Shown here: one piece after another, positions 1 through 9,353 of the stretch | How positions within the stretch are numbered: the first letter of the stretch is position 1 | Layout of the letters: each line of letters begins with the position of its first letter | NCBI RefSeq assembly: GCF_915070105.1 | Contig: NZ_CAJZFJ010000001.1 | Span: 16,066-80,065 of the forward strand | Origin: an uncultured Porphyromonas sp. | GTDB lineage: Bacteria; Bacteroidota; Bacteroidia; Bacteroidales; Porphyromonadaceae | Length of the DNA: 64,000 bases | Direction of reading: 5' to 3' | The notes under the pieces: model-generated | The model's database searches: none | Seen by the model: only the letters and a program-made list of their open reading frames with translations | Told to the model about the DNA's origin: nothing | Made by a program: the position numbers and the translations under genes

Positions 1-3000
1 GAAGAGGGGCTTGACGAAGCGTCCCCAGTCCTCCTTCTTCCCCGTGTAGGCTGCTCCCATGTTGTTGAGGTACACATCGGCGATCTCCTTTTCCTGCTCC
101 CACTTGTCTCCAGCGGTGACCATCTCTTGGATCCCCGTACCATACATGCCGTTGATACCACCGAAGATACGTACGTTGGCTAGAGCACGGGCCTCCTTGG
201 GGGAGAGGCCTTGCTCTACGAGTTCCTTCTCTGTATTGATAGACCCTTGGGCGACATAGTTCTCTTCGCTCTCCTTGCCTTGGCTGGCAACGAGCTCCAC
301 AGCCTTAGTGATGAGGGCGAGGCGTGAGGCTGCGAGGTCTCTGAACTGTCCAGAGGTCTGGATCACCACGTCGATACGTGGCCGACCAAGCTCCGAGGTA
401 GGGATCAGTCGAACATCCTCGACCGAGCCAAACTGCGTACGTACGGGCTCTACACCCAGCATATAGAGTACCTGGGCGATCGTGACACCCTCGGTCTCGA
501 CAAACTCACTGCTCCAGAAGGTGTAGCTCACCTTCGTGGGATACTTGCCATGCTGCTCCTTGTAGGCCTTCAGCGTAGCTTGGGCAAGCTGGACACCTTG
601 GCTCCAGGCACGCTGCGAAGGGGTGCTCTCTGCCCGAACAGAGTAGAGATTGCGACCTGTCGGTACGGCCTGTGGATTGGCCACGGCATCACCTCCAGGT
701 GATGGAGCGGTGAAGCCTCCGTTGAGGGCATTGATCGTAGCGTCTAGCTCCAGTCGTGGGCTTTCGGTGATCGCTCGATGATTGGTAAGGATAGCTAGGA
801 TAGCACGCTCTAGATCGGTGATAGCCTCAGCCTTATCTCGCTCCTGCTTGCTTGGCTCATTACTGATAGAGTCCTTGGACTGTCCGGTTGGCTTCCCTTG
901 GGCATTGCTTTGGCTGATGGCCTTACCCATACCCATAGGATTCTTGGCAGAGGGATCCTTAGGAGCGCTACTGGGCTTCCCGTCTGTGGGCTTCCCCTGC
1001 TGGCTAGCCATCATGGCTGCCTTCATCCCACCTCGTCCCTTGGGGGGATTGATCTTGTGAGCCTGATCAAGCTCTGCCTGTGTGATTCCTCCGTAGGAGA
1101 GTACTAGGCTAGGGCTGAGGGACTGTGAGGAGAGTACTCGTAGGACGAGCTGCTGGGCGGGCTGTAAGTACTGCTGATAGAAGCGATGCTTATTGCTGGT
1201 GTTGTCTATCTGCTTGGCGGAGCGAAGGCGATCTAGGCGAGCCTTGGCATAGGCAATAGGGTCTGCGCTCATCGCTACGACGGTGGAGGTCACCTTGGCT
1301 GGAGCGTAGGGTGCTCCAGTGATGTAGAGTGTACCATTGACCTTCTCAGAGGCGATCTCCTCGGCGAAGTTGTCGATACGCTCAACATCCTTGGCTGAGT
1401 AGGGCTGGGTGAGTATCGAGTCTAGGCGTAGCTCTCGGTGTATGCCTAGTCCTACGGCGAGCTTCTTGACCTCTAGGCTCTGTCGATCCTTAGCGGTAGC
1501 ATCCTGCAGGTCGTAGTACTTCTCGATAGCCTGCTGGAGCGTGGTGAAGGTATGGCGAGTCTTGCTCTCATCGAAGGGTGGGGTGATGTAGGAGATGAGG
1601 CTTGCATAAGACCTACGCTTGGCCATCATACTCTCCCCAACATTACCTATGGTATAGTAGTAGAAGTGTGGGAGGGGAGCGACCAAGGCATCACCCCAGT
1701 CGTGGTTGCTTAGGGCTACCTGCTTCTGTGGTGTGAACTCTAGGCTACCATGTGTGCCGAAGTGCATGATGGCATCAGCCTGGAAGGCATGTCGTGCCCA
1801 GAGGTAGGCACACACGTAGGGGTAGGGTGGGGGCGAGGCGGCTCCGTGGACGATGGCGAAGTTGTCACTGCCGATACCAGCTACGGGTTGAGGAAGGAGG
1901 ACGACATTGCCATACTGGATACGTGTCGTAGCCAGCTCTGGTGTCCCACCGACCATACGAGTCATATACTGACCGGGTACGTCTCCATAGGTCTCCTTGA
2001 GCTCCTTGATCTGCTTGGGGGTAAGGTCTTGCTGGATCCACTGCTCTAGCTCGGACTTCTTCACCCAAGCGGGATGTCCGTGCGCTAGATACTCCTCCAT
2101 CTGTCCTCCTGCTACAGACTGGATCATGGGCCCCTCGGTCATGATCTGACGCTCGAAGGTCTTGACATCCTCGGGTAGTCCCGTGAGGTTGTAGCCCTCA
2201 GACTTGAGACGACGAAGGAGATTGTAGAGAGAAGGGACGACCTCAAGTCCCTGCGCTGCGAGAGCCTCTTGTCCGGGACCCTTGAAGTAGTAGATGGCAA
2301 GCTTCTTATCTCGATTAGGCTTGGTCTTGAGGTTGAGGAAGCTATGGACTAGGCGAGTGAGCTTCTCGAGTCGGTCTGGGATCGCACGGAGCATATAGAG
2401 TCCCTGCCTATTCTCCTCCTGTGTGGTCACGACATAGGGGTAGACGGCACCATCTAGCTCGGGCATCCCGATGGTCTGTGAGAGGAAGCCCCCCATCATA
2501 CCCTGTGCATCCTCCTCCCAGTCCTTTTGGCTAGTCATCAGGGTTAGGGGAGCGATGACGGGGATGTTGCGCTCACGTAGGTACTCGACGACAGCGTCCC
2601 CGCCCGTCATGGAGATGCGTCCGTGGGGGAAGTGGATGACAAGGTCGGGAGAGACCTCCTGTAGGAAGCGAAGGCGGTCAGTGAAGCTCGTCACGGGATA
2701 GACGTTGAGCCCAGAGCGATGTAGGCTCATGATGATGCTATCGAGGTTCTGCTTATTCCCGCTGAAGGGGTCGTTGAGTCCTCCGATCATCAGTACCTTC
2801 TTCGCTCCCTCGTGGTAGAAGCCCTTCTTCTTCATGTAGGCCTCATAGTCTGCGAGCTTCTCGAAGGCGACCTCCTCGTCTATATGGTAGTATACCTCGG
2901 TAGAGCTGTCAGCCACGGAGTCGGGCTTGGGGGCAAACCAACTCTTGCCATCGACATACTTGCGGATGTAGTTCGCTAGGCTTCGGTAGTTCTTCTTGTT

Positions 3001-3417
3001 GCCGCTACCCATATATTCGTTGATTCTCTGGGCGTGACGGTCTCCGAGGGTATTGATCTCGTTCTCCTCGGTGGTGGCATAGAGCACGAGGAGCTGGAGC
3101 CCCTTCTTGCCTTTCTTCTTGATCTCTGCACGTTGCTGCTCATTCCACTTGAGCCCCATCCCGAAGGTTAGGACACAGTCATAGCTCCCGAAGCGATCTA
3201 TATCCTCCTGCTTGAGCTCGTCATACTTGACATGAGCGTTCTCATTAGAGAGGATGATCCCTGAGGAGAGATAACCAGGGAAGTTCACTAGTGCAATACG
3301 TGTGGTGGCACCATAGTGCCCCCATACGAAGTAACTGCCTACGGCGAGGATCAGGGCGATGATTAGCCCTATGATCATACGCTTACGTCTAGGCGAAGGT
3401 CTCTTCTTGTCACTCAT
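1..3417 (-). CDS. CobN/HmuS-like membrane-anchored chelatase (3' end outside window)
   Basis: The frame stays open from an ATG at 3417 to the window edge, giving 1139 visible residues and no stop, so the C-terminus is missing. Residues 4-13 are strongly basic and 14-33 form one hydrophobic segment, so the protein is probably anchored in the inner membrane with its body on one side. The CobN/BchH family signature FGTHGSLEF lies at 553-561, and the later PSPGGD...NP...PTGRN block at about 905-925. Between them, at about 790-865, is a low-complexity insert rich in Gly, Met, Lys, Ser and Pro. Family members insert cobalt or magnesium into tetrapyrroles; the membrane-anchored Bacteroidota branch (HmuS) is tied to haem iron acquisition. 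HmuS-like is my preferred reading from the N-terminal anchor and the apparent host group; a cobalamin CobN role cannot be excluded because the downstream neighbours are off-window. Confidence 0.85.
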   Translation of the reverse strand, partial: MSDKKRPSPRRKRMIIGLIIALILAVGSYFVWGHYGATTRIALVNFPGYLSSGIILSNENAHVKYDELKQEDIDRFGSYDCVLTFGMGLKWNEQQRAEIKKKGKKGLQLLVLYATTEENEINTLGDRHAQRINEYMGSGNKKNYRSLANYIRKYVDGKSWFAPKPDSVADSSTEVYYHIDEEVAFEKLADYEAYMKKKGFYHEGAKKVLMIGGLNDPFSGNKQNLDSIIMSLHRSGLNVYPVTSFTDRLRFLQEVSPDLVIHFPHGRISMTGGDAVVEYLRERNIPVIAPLTLMTSQKDWEEDAQGMMGGFLSQTIGMPELDGAVYPYVVTTQEENRQGLYMLRAIPDRLEKLTRLVHSFLNLKTKPNRDKKLAIYYFKGPGQEALAAQGLEVVPSLYNLLRRLKSEGYNLTGLPEDVKTFERQIMTEGPMIQSVAGGQMEEYLAHGHPAWVKKSELEQWIQQDLTPKQIKELKETYGDVPGQYMTRMVGGTPELATTRIQYGNVVLLPQPVAGIGSDNFAIVHGAASPPPYPYVCAYLWARHAFQADAIMHFGTHGSLEFTPQKQVALSNHDWGDALVAPLPHFYYYTIGNVGESMMAKRRSYASLISYITPPFDESKTRHTFTTLQQAIEKYYDLQDATAKDRQSLEVKKLAVGLGIHRELRLDSILTQPYSAKDVERIDNFAEEIASEKVNGTLYITGAPYAPAKVTSTVVAMSADPIAYAKARLDRLRSAKQIDNTSNKHRFYQQYLQPAQQLVLRVLSSQSLSPSLVLSYGGITQAELDQAHKINPPKGRGGMKAAMMASQQGKPTDGKPSSAPKDPSAKNPMGMGKAISQSNAQGKPTGQSKDSISNEPSKQERDKAEAITDLERAILAILTNHRAITESPRLELDATINALNGGFTAPSPGGDAVANPQAVPTGRNLYSVRAESTPSQRAWSQGVQLAQATLKAYKEQHGKYPTKVSYTFWSSEFVETEGVTIAQVLYMLGVEPVRTQFGSVEDVRLIPTSELGRPRIDVVIQTSGQFRDLAASRLALITKAVELVASQGKESEENYVAQGSINTEKELVEQGLSPKEARALANVRIFGGINGMYGTGIQEMVTAGDKWEQEKEIADVYLNNMGAAYTGKKEDWGRFVKPLF

Positions 3418-3512
3418 CTGCTGTATATCGTTTGTCGTATATCCTAAAGAGTGTGTTGCCGTAAGTACCTATTCCATAGTATATGGCAGTATAGGGATAC
3501 AGCAAGTAGTTG

Positions 3513-3520
3513 CAAAGGTA
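3513..3520 (-). promoter_or_regulatory. Putative promoter -7 box for the CobN-like gene
   Basis: Read on the minus strand this is TACCTTTG, an exact match to the Bacteroidota -7 consensus TAnnTTTG. A TTTC sits 19 bp upstream (3540-3543), close to the expected -33 TTTG. The box is about 95 bp ahead of the ATG. Confidence 0.5.
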
Positions 3521-3692
3521 CACCACCCCCTAGCGCTGTGAAATACCTATAAGTGGTGATTTTTCAGGGAGAAAGGTGTGGCGTGTTAGGCATAGATAGG
3601 TACGGCAGATATACCCCTCGGGAAGCTGTGTCGTCAGGGAGGAATCCGAGGGAGTCACTGACCCCTCATGAGAGGGTCTGTGTATAGATGCG

Positions 3693-3733
3693 ATGAGGGC
3701 AGGGACTACACCGAGTGTAGTCCCTGCCCTCAT
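3693..3733 (-). terminator. Hairpin downstream of fabG
   Basis: Perfect 18-bp inverted repeat (arms 3693-3710 and 3716-3733, 5-nt loop CCGAG). It lies directly behind fabG on the minus strand. There is no clear T-tract, so the terminator call rests on position and stem strength. Confidence 0.55.
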
Positions 3734-3834
3734 GCTGTCTCTGCCTCTTGTCTAGCCCTTGTCCAGCTCTTCTGTAGTGGGAGCATGGTAGGGTCTAGTA
3801 AGGGAAACGTCCCTAGAGTAGAGCTAAGTAGATG

Positions 3835-4581
3835 CTACATATTCATACCACCGCAGACGTGGATCGTCTGACCTGTGACATAGGAGGAGAGGTCGCTAGC
3901 GAGGAACGTAGCTACGTTGGCTACATCCTCAGGCGTACCGCCACGACGGAGCGGGATCTGAGCCTCCCACTGCTTGCGTACTTCCTCGCTCAGAGCGTGC
4001 GTCATATCGGTGATGATGAAGCCTGGGGCGATCGCATTGGCACGTACACCACGAGAGCCGAGCTCCTTGGCGATACTCTTGGCCAGACCGATCATACCAG
4101 CCTTGGAGGCAGAGTAGTTCGTCTGTCCTGCGTTGCCCGATACACCGACGACGGAGGCCATGTTGATGATGCTACCGCTGCGCTGCTTGAGCATCACGGG
4201 GGTAACGGCATGGATGAGGTTGAAGGCGGACTTCAGATTGACATTGATCACGAGATCCCACTGGTCTTCGGTCATACGCATCATGAGACCGTCACGTGTG
4301 ATCCCAGCGTTATTGACTAGGACGTCTACACGGCCAAAGTCCTTGACGACCTGCTCGATGAGCTGATGGGCTGCTTCGAAGTCTGCAGCATTGGAGGAGT
4401 AGGCCTTGGCACGTACACCTAGAGCCTCTAGCTCACGGACGAAAGCCTCTACGCTCTCATCGATCTTGAGGTCAGTGATGACGACGTCTGCACCCTCCTG
4501 TGCATACTTCAGTGCTATAGCACGCCCGATCCCACGACCAGAGCCTGTGATGATGGCTACCTTGCCAGATAGTAAGTTCAT
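3835..4581 (-). CDS. fabG: 3-oxoacyl-[acyl-carrier-protein] reductase
   Basis: A 248-residue short-chain dehydrogenase/reductase of the usual FabG length. It reduces 3-oxoacyl-ACP with NADPH in the fatty acid elongation cycle in the cytoplasm. The cofactor loop TGSGRGIG is at 12-19, NNAG at 90-93, N114, S143 and the YxxxK pair Y156/K160 complete the catalytic tetrad, and PGFIITDM follows at 186-193. It lies 34 bp downstream of a TetR-family regulator on the same strand, so the two are probably one transcript. No other fab genes are adjacent, so it could also act on a related acyl substrate. The FabG assignment is nevertheless the best fit. Confidence 0.92.
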   Translation of the reverse strand: MNLLSGKVAIITGSGRGIGRAIALKYAQEGADVVITDLKIDESVEAFVRELEALGVRAKAYSSNAADFEAAHQLIEQVVKDFGRVDVLVNNAGITRDGLMMRMTEDQWDLVINVNLKSAFNLIHAVTPVMLKQRSGSIINMASVVGVSGNAGQTNYSASKAGMIGLAKSIAKELGSRGVRANAIAPGFIITDMTHALSEEVRKQWEAQIPLRRGGTPEDVANVATFLASDLSSYVTGQTIHVCGGMNM

Positions 4582-4615
4582 ATTCCTTGTCTTTAGTTAA
4601 TATGGATTGCTAAGT

Positions 4616-5221
4616 TTATTCATACTCCCCCTTACTAGGCTGCATGAGCCCATGTAGTAGGAAGTGACGGACGACCTGCCGTATCTCATCCACCGTACCC
4701 TGCGAGCGGTATGCTCCGCTGATGAAGGGTACCTCCATCCCCTTGACGATATTCTGTAGGAGGTAGGCTGTTAGGCGAGTATTCTCGACAGAGAAGTGTC
4801 CAGTGAGCTTCCCCTCCCTCAAGAGCTCTTCGAGCTGTAGGATCTCCTTACGGTCAAAGTCCATGCGTACCTGCTCCACGAGCCAGATGTCCTTGAAGAA
4901 CTCTGCCCTCAGAGAGCCATTGCGCAGGACTAGGTCCTTAATCTTATCCAGATGGGTAAGCATCATCGTCATGAGTTTCTCCTCGGCACTGATCGGTAGA
5001 CGCTTGACTAGCTCAAGGTCATGCCATAGGCCATGGAGCTCTCGCTCGATCACAGCGTGGTAGATCTCGTCCTTGTTCTTGAAGTAGGTGTAGAGCGTAC
5101 GGCGACCCTTCTTTGAGGCATCGGCAATATCGTTCATCGTCGTATTGGTAAAACCAAAACGAGCAAAGAGCTGCCGTGCTACTTCGATCATCAGATCTTT
5201 TGTCTTCAGGATAGTCGCCAT
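4616..5221 (-). CDS. TetR/AcrR-family transcriptional regulator
   Basis: A 201-residue protein with an N-terminal TetR DNA-binding domain. The helix-turn-helix is at about 25-50, with the typical TMNDIADASKKGRRTLYTYF pattern followed by KNKDEIY. The C-terminal ligand domain is not recognisable by motif. TetR proteins are dimeric repressors released by a small ligand. The gene sits 34 bp upstream of fabG in the same direction, so regulation of acyl metabolism is a reasonable inference. The ligand cannot be predicted. Confidence 0.88.
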   Translation of the reverse strand: MATILKTKDLMIEVARQLFARFGFTNTTMNDIADASKKGRRTLYTYFKNKDEIYHAVIERELHGLWHDLELVKRLPISAEEKLMTMMLTHLDKIKDLVLRNGSLRAEFFKDIWLVEQVRMDFDRKEILQLEELLREGKLTGHFSVENTRLTAYLLQNIVKGMEVPFISGAYRSQGTVDEIRQVVRHFLLHGLMQPSKGEYE

Positions 5222-5325
5222 GCGTCTAAGTCTATTCTATATATGGAGGTGGACTCTACTTGTCTGTAATTTATTGTATGATACCCCAGTCTGCTGGGTA
5301 GTCCCTTAGGGAATACTTGATACTA

Positions 5326-5333
5326 CAAAGCTA
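5326..5333 (-). promoter_or_regulatory. Putative promoter -7 box for tetR-fabG
   Basis: Minus-strand TAGCTTTG matches TAnnTTTG. It lies about 105 bp ahead of the tetR ATG. No clear -33 TTTG was seen at the expected spacing. Confidence 0.4.
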
Positions 5334-5513
5334 CGAAAAACTGCGCACATTTGCCTAAAACGTGCAGTGCGCTCATCGTCAGTCCTCCTCTCGCTCTCTG
5401 TGTGGCATGCATCCCGCAGCTACTTCCCCATACTCTACATCACCTCTCCTTCCGCCCGTAGTCACAGCTCACCCTATCCCCCAGTGTGGGCTATTGATGG
5501 GGCGATGAACTCC

Positions 5514-5703
5514 CTTTATATCAGGCATTCTGAGAGGGATGAAGAGAACATACCGAGAAGGGGAGTATAGTACATATAATGTTCGCCTCAATCACCTATG
5601 TAAGGTGACTGGTGCGAACATACCGAGAAGAGGATGGCGAACATATAATGGTCGTCCCTGTCACCTATGTAAGGTGATTAGAGCGCACATACCGACTCCT
5701 CTC
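5514..5703 (+). repeat. Dispersed hairpin repeat, copy 1 (two tandem 70-bp units)
   Basis: Two imperfect tandem units (5546-5615 and 5616-5685) each start with GAACATACCGAGAAG, pass through ACATATAATG and end in a stem-loop whose core is TCACCTATGTAAGGTGA. A third partial box, CACATACCGACTCCTC, closes the element. The same hairpin occurs at about 14.95, 40.7 and 53.85 kb, always between genes. The left flank CTTTATATCAGGCATTCTGAGAGG also matches the copies at 40.6 and 53.8 kb. Confidence 0.75.
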
Positions 5704-5892
5704 CTAAGGGGATAATATCCCGTAGGTAGTGCGCTTGGGGAGTACGTCATACTCCATAATATAATAGGGGGACTTTTTCGCCCTCTCGTTAGGACTCGTT
5801 GGGGAAGAATGGTGGGTAGGACGGAAGATCTTTCTCATAGAGAAAGGAGGTGAACTCGTGAGGCTTACCTCTGAGAGATATATGCTTTTTGC

Positions 5893-5900
5893 TACCTTTG
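5893..5900 (+). promoter_or_regulatory. Putative promoter -7 box for topA-truA
   Basis: TACCTTTG matches TAnnTTTG exactly, and TCTG lies 19 bp upstream (5870-5873), one mismatch from TTTG. It precedes the topA start by about 75 bp. Confidence 0.5.
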
Positions 5901-5974
5901 CAGGCAAACAGGTAGGGTAAGCCATTACGCTACCTCCCTCACACATCTAAGCAACGCAGGGCATCCATAGATAA

Positions 5975-8329
5975 ATGAACTTAGTAATAGTAGAGTCACC
6001 CAAGAAGGCGGAGCTCATCCAAGGCTTCCTCAAGAAACATAAGCTTACAGACTATCGAGTGATGGCGAGTGCAGGCCACGTACGTGACCTGAGACAGCAC
6101 TCCTTCAGCATAGACGTAGCGGACAACTTCCGTCCCGAGTATGTCATCACCGATGATAAGAAGACGCTCGTCAAGGAGCTCAAGGCACAGGCCAAGAAGG
6201 CAGACCTCGTCTACCTCGCCTCCGATGAAGACCGTGAGGGGGAGGCCATCGCTTGGCATCTCAAGGAAGCACTAGGCTTGGAGTCCGAGAAGGTACGACG
6301 TATCGTCTTCCATGAGATCACGGCAGAGGCCTTCCTGGAGGCTCTACAGCATCCTCGGGATATAGATATGAACCTCGTAGATGCTCAGCAGGCTCGCCGT
6401 GTACTAGACCGTATCGTGGGCTTCGAGCTATCGCCCGTACTATGGAAGCGTATCCGCCCCTCACTCTCTGCTGGGCGTGTGCAGTCCGTGGCTGTCCGCC
6501 TGATCGTAGACCGAGAGCGAGAGATCAATGCCTTCGTCCCGCAGTCAGCCTTTAGGCTACAAGCAGACTTTGCCCTCTCCTCGGGAGAGAGCCTACGCAC
6601 GGAGCTCAATCACCGCTTCGCAGATGAGCAGGAGGCACGTGCCCTGATGCAGTCCTGCCTGACCCTACCCTTTGCGATCGGATCTATCACACGTCGCCCT
6701 GCACGCCGATCCCCAGCAGCACCCTTCACGACCTCTACGCTACAGCAGGAGGCAGCACATAAGCTTGGCTACTCAGTCTCTCAGACGATGCGCCTAGCGC
6801 AGTCCCTCTATGAGTCGGGGCACATCACTTATATGCGTACCGACTCGGTGAACCTCTCCAACCAGGCTCTCAATGCCATCGCCCAGCAGATCGCACGACA
6901 CCCAGGTAAGGAGTACCACCAGCCACGCAAGTACCAGACCAAGAGCAAGGGAGCACAGGAGGCGCACGAAGCCATTCGCCCTACCTATATAGATAGAGAG
7001 CAGGTCGATGGTACCCCGCAGGAGCAGCGTCTCTATGACCTGATCCGCAAGCGTACCCTAGCCTCGCAGATGGCTGATGCCCAGCTAGAGCGCACAGTAG
7101 TGACCCTACCTGTCGAGGGCTCGGAGTATGCCTTCACGGCACAAGGGGAGGTGATCACCTTCCGTGGCTTCCTAGATGTATACATGGAGTCAGCGGCAGA
7201 AGATGGGACACCCGAGACAACGAAGCTCCTCCCACCTATGAAGGAGGGGGAAAGCCTTACTCTCACGAAGCTCCTCGCAGAGGAACGATTTACCCAGCGT
7301 CCCCCACGCTACACCGAGGCCTCGATGGTTAGCAAGATGGAGGAGCTCGGTATCGGTCGCCCCTCCACCTATGCCCCTACGATCCAGACGATCCAGAACC
7401 GTGGCTATGTAGAGCGTGCTGACCGTGAGGGGCAGGAGCGCAACTACGTCGTCCTCAGCAGTGACGGCGGTGCGATCAAGCGTCAGGTGCGTAAGGAACT
7501 CTATGGCGCCGACAAGGGCAAGCTCGTCCCTACGGATGTGGGGATCGTCGTCAATGACTTCCTCGTCGCCCAGTTCCCCAGCATCGTGGACTATAACTTC
7601 ACGGCGAGCGTAGAGTCGGAGTTTGACACTATAGCCGAAGGGGGGAATGCCTGGACGGGGACTATTGGTTCCTTCTACGAAGACTTCCATCCCACCGTAG
7701 AGCGAGTGAGCACAGAGCGTAGTGAGCATCGTGTCGGACAGCGTATCTTAGGTGAGCAGCCGGGTACCGGCCTTCAGGTCTCGGTGAGCATCGGTCGCTA
7801 CGGCCCCATGGCACAGCTAGGCACGGCAGAGGATGAGCAGAAGCCACGCTTCGCCTCCCTACAGTCTGGGCAGTCGCTCGAGACCATTACACTAGAGGAA
7901 GCTCTATCCCTCTTCGACCTACCCAAGGTAATCGGAGAGTACGAGGGTGAGCCCCTTACCGTGGCAAACGGACGCTTTGGCCCCTATGTGCGTCACAAGG
8001 CCAAGTACTATAGCCTGCCCAAGGATATGGATCCCCTCTCCTGCACCCAGGAGCAGGCCATCCAGCTCATTCAGGAAAAGCATGCCAGCGAGGAGAAGAG
8101 TCTCCTCAAGACCTTCGCTGAGGACGCTGAACTCCAGATACGTGATGGGCGCTTCGGCCCCTACATGAAGTACAAGGGGGGGAACTACAAGCTCCCCAAG
8201 GATGTCGATCCCCAAAGCCTCTCCTATGAGGACTGCATGAAGATCGTCTCCGAAGCTCCCGCCAAGCCTGCTCGCAAGAGTTCGGCAAGCAAGGGTACGA
8301 CGACCCGAGGACGTAAGTCCAAGGCCTAG
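5975..8329 (+). CDS. topA: DNA topoisomerase I
   Basis: A 784-residue type IA topoisomerase that relaxes negative supercoils. The Toprim domain starts at residue 1 (IVESPKKAE, catalytic E7) and carries the acidic pair D84/D86 in SDEDREGE. The active-site tyrosine is Y286 in ITYMRTDS, and the strand-passage domain continues to about 590. The C-terminal part holds two or more Topoisomerase_C repeats marked by RFGPYVRH and RFGPYMKY, and ends in a Lys/Arg/Ser-rich tail likely to contact DNA. No zinc-finger cysteines are evident, unlike E. coli TopA. truA follows after 21 bp, so they are probably cotranscribed. Confidence 0.97.
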   Translation: MNLVIVESPKKAELIQGFLKKHKLTDYRVMASAGHVRDLRQHSFSIDVADNFRPEYVITDDKKTLVKELKAQAKKADLVYLASDEDREGEAIAWHLKEALGLESEKVRRIVFHEITAEAFLEALQHPRDIDMNLVDAQQARRVLDRIVGFELSPVLWKRIRPSLSAGRVQSVAVRLIVDREREINAFVPQSAFRLQADFALSSGESLRTELNHRFADEQEARALMQSCLTLPFAIGSITRRPARRSPAAPFTTSTLQQEAAHKLGYSVSQTMRLAQSLYESGHITYMRTDSVNLSNQALNAIAQQIARHPGKEYHQPRKYQTKSKGAQEAHEAIRPTYIDREQVDGTPQEQRLYDLIRKRTLASQMADAQLERTVVTLPVEGSEYAFTAQGEVITFRGFLDVYMESAAEDGTPETTKLLPPMKEGESLTLTKLLAEERFTQRPPRYTEASMVSKMEELGIGRPSTYAPTIQTIQNRGYVERADREGQERNYVVLSSDGGAIKRQVRKELYGADKGKLVPTDVGIVVNDFLVAQFPSIVDYNFTASVESEFDTIAEGGNAWTGTIGSFYEDFHPTVERVSTERSEHRVGQRILGEQPGTGLQVSVSIGRYGPMAQLGTAEDEQKPRFASLQSGQSLETITLEEALSLFDLPKVIGEYEGEPLTVANGRFGPYVRHKAKYYSLPKDMDPLSCTQEQAIQLIQEKHASEEKSLLKTFAEDAELQIRDGRFGPYMKYKGGNYKLPKDVDPQSLSYEDCMKIVSEAPAKPARKSSASKGTTTRGRKSKA

Positions 8330-8350
8330 CCTCCACCTCGTCCTCCCGAT

Positions 8351-9109
8351 ATGCGCTACTTCATCACCCTTAGCTACGATGGTACGGCCTATAGTGGCTG
8401 GCAGACGCAGCCCAGTGCCGTGACTGTACAGGAGACGATCGAGCAAGCTCTAGGCACGATCCTTCGCTCACCCACACCGATCCCTATCGTAGGGGCAGGG
8501 AGGACAGATGCAGGGGTGCATGCTCGGGGAATGGTCGCCCATGTAGACCTACCTTTGGAGCTAGAGGAGGTGCGAGAGCTTGTCTTCCGTGCCGACCGCT
8601 TCCTGCCCAAGGACATCGCACTACACGGAGTGCAGGCAGTACGTGAGGAGGCGCATGCTCGATTCAGTGCTACCTACCGCACCTACCGATACTATGTGAC
8701 GCTGAGGAAGAACCCCTTCGCAGAGGGGCGTATGCTCCGCTTGTACTTCCCTATGGACTTCGAGCGGATGAATGAGGCTGCACAAAGGCTGATGGACTAC
8801 GAGGACTTTACCAGCTTCAGTAAGCTCCATACAGATGTAAAGACGAATGATTGCCGTGTCCTAGAGGCCTATTGGCAGATAGGAGCAGAGGAGGGGATGT
8901 GGATCTTCACCATCACGGCTGACCGCTTCCTGCGTAATATGGTACGTGCCATTGTAGGGACACTCTTCGCCGTCGGTAAGTCTCGTCTCTCTGTTGAGGA
9001 CTTTGCTGCGATCATCGCTGCCAAGGATCGAGCTCTAGCAGGAGCCTCTGCCCCTGCTCACGCACTCTACCTAGAGGCAGTTGGCTATCCAGAGGAGCTC
9101 TACCTCTAG
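8351..9109 (+). CDS. truA: tRNA pseudouridine(38-40) synthase
   Basis: A 252-residue protein of normal TruA length. It converts uridines 38-40 in the anticodon arm of tRNAs to pseudouridine. The catalytic aspartate is D53 in the motif GRTDAGVHA, preceded by YDGTAYSGWQ near the N-terminus, and the later FLRNMVR motif is also present. It lies 21 bp downstream of topA on the same strand and is followed by a T-tailed hairpin at 9166-9202, so the two genes form one unit. Confidence 0.97.
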   Translation: MRYFITLSYDGTAYSGWQTQPSAVTVQETIEQALGTILRSPTPIPIVGAGRTDAGVHARGMVAHVDLPLELEEVRELVFRADRFLPKDIALHGVQAVREEAHARFSATYRTYRYYVTLRKNPFAEGRMLRLYFPMDFERMNEAAQRLMDYEDFTSFSKLHTDVKTNDCRVLEAYWQIGAEEGMWIFTITADRFLRNMVRAIVGTLFAVGKSRLSVEDFAAIIAAKDRALAGASAPAHALYLEAVGYPEELYL

Positions 9110-9165
9110 TCTCTTTGGCTCCCATCGTTAGCAGTATTCATTGCTTACTCTAGGCTTGACTCGTG

Positions 9166-9202
9166 GGCTACTACTCTCGTTGGGTAGTAGCCTTTCTTTT
9201 TT
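9166..9202 (+). terminator. Rho-independent terminator of topA-truA
   Basis: Perfect 9-bp stem (9166-9174 with 9184-9192) followed directly by a T-rich tract TTTCTTTTTT on the plus strand. Confidence 0.8.
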
Positions 9203-9300
9203 CGATAATACTTCCTAGCTGGTAATTACCAAGATTACGCTCTAGGGCTCTCCTTCGTCTGCTTTGATTTTAGGTTAGTATTTCAATACCGAAATAAAAG

Positions 9301-9342
9301 ACTTCGCCCCCCAAGGTCTAGCTAGACCTTGGGGGGCGAAGT
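9301..9342 (-). terminator. 42-bp perfect palindrome behind the transglutaminase gene
   Basis: The two 21-bp arms are exact complements with no spacer, centred on TAGCTA. On the minus strand it is followed by CTTTTATTTC, so it can serve as a terminator for the 9398-12106 gene; it also faces the truA terminator. Confidence 0.6.
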
Positions 9343-9353
9343 TCCTTTTAGCT

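Larger units (their letters stand above)
3418..3834. other. Intergenic region between fabG and the CobN-like gene
   Basis: No convincing gene. It holds a perfect 18-bp hairpin (3693-3733) behind fabG and a promoter-like box (3513-3520) ahead of the chelatase gene. I see nothing else in it. Confidence 0.6.
5222..5974. other. Divergent intergenic region tetR/topA
   Basis: About 750 bp with no supportable gene. It contains promoter-like boxes for both flanking genes and a copy of the dispersed hairpin repeat (5514-5703). An 80-codon minus-strand frame here has no recognisable protein features and I do not call it. Confidence 0.55.

Noticed and set aside
3832..4320. Plus-strand frame of 162 codons over fabG
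   Set aside because: Fully antisense to a clear FabG gene with all catalytic residues.
5704..5946. 80-codon minus-strand frame upstream of topA
   Set aside because: No family features, and it would cover the likely topA promoter.
7190..7729. Long antisense frame inside topA
   Set aside because: Shadow of the topA coding sequence; no protein motif and no promoter.
7919..8446. Antisense frame across topA and truA
   Set aside because: Runs opposite to two well-supported genes and has no recognisable features.
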